Of a stretch of 37,004 nt of DNA, positions 36,859 through 37,004 are shown one piece after another. Positions within the stretch are counted from its first letter, which is position 1. Each line of letters begins with the position of its first letter. This DNA comes from Pandoraea pneumonica (GTDB taxonomy: Bacteria > Pseudomonadota > Gammaproteobacteria > Burkholderiales > Burkholderiaceae), in contig NZ_CABPSK010000008.1 in the NCBI RefSeq assembly GCF_902459645.1, positions 1 to 37,004 of the forward strand. Direction: 5' to 3'. The position numbers were made by a program, and so were the translations under genes. The notes beneath the pieces are model-generated. The model made no database searches, was not told where the DNA came from, and worked only from the letters and a program-made list of their open reading frames with translations.

Positions 36859-36887
36859 GGGCGTCTGCATCATGTGATGCAGCGCCC
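36859..36887 (+). other. Strong hairpin between fusA and tuf
   Basis: GGGCG and CTGCATC (36859-36863, 36865-36871) pair with GATGCAG and CGCCC (36876-36882, 36883-36887). This gives a 12-bp stem with one bulged T and a 4-nt loop. No T run follows directly. It may be a processing or stability element that separates fusA and tuf mRNA levels rather than a terminator. Confidence 0.6.
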
Positions 36888-36901
36888 GACTCTCTGTTTA
36901 A

Positions 36902-37004
<103 letters not shown>

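Overview
The window is high-GC betaproteobacterial chromosome, most likely from Burkholderiaceae and plausibly Pandoraea. The genus is an inference from protein style, a DUF4148 protein and gene order; no database search was possible. Both ends are the transcription/translation core. On the left are the 3' end of a tuf gene, tRNA-Trp(CCA), secE, nusG, rplK, rplA, rplJ, rplL, rpoB and rpoC. On the right are rpsL, rpsG, fusA and the start of a second tuf. The rplK, rplJ, rpoB and rpsL leaders are structured, and the rpsL group has a near-consensus sigma70 promoter.

Between rpoC and rpsL lie about 21 kb of non-ribosomal genes (about 12.7-33.3 kb). (1) A FecA-type TonB receptor on the minus strand has a Fur-box-like site inside its promoter. 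(2) A six-gene plus-strand operon (15.5-21.6 kb) encodes a homoprotocatechuate-type meta-cleavage pathway: hydratase HpaH, aldolase HpaI, a semialdehyde dehydrogenase (HpaE type), a class III extradiol dioxygenase, an FAH-fold decarboxylase/isomerase and a PanE-like reductase. (3) An orphan gene of visibly lower GC follows. (4) A minus-strand aromatic/aspartate-type aminotransferase and an MHS-family transporter stand divergent from a LysR regulator. (5) A run of small or solitary genes follows: a Pro-rich secreted protein with a 9-bp tandem repeat, a DUF302 protein, a dienelactone hydrolase, a DUF4148 protein, a CopD/HemJ-like membrane protein, an AraC regulator, a HAD phosphatase and a MocR (GntR/aminotransferase) regulator.

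The most interesting signal is a 51-bp non-coding block present twice and identical at 47 of 51 positions. One copy (15357-15407, plus) lies upstream of the meta-cleavage operon. The other (25388-25438, minus) lies between the lysR gene and the aminotransferase-transporter pair, pointing at the aminotransferase. It is about the size of a LysR-tetramer footprint and has the same orientation and similar distance to the first gene in both places. This suggests that the LysR protein, transporter, aminotransferase and meta-cleavage operon are one regulon, possibly for uptake, deamination and ring cleavage of an aromatic amino acid or related compound. No ring hydroxylase and no separate HpaF isomerase is visible here, so the true substrate is open.
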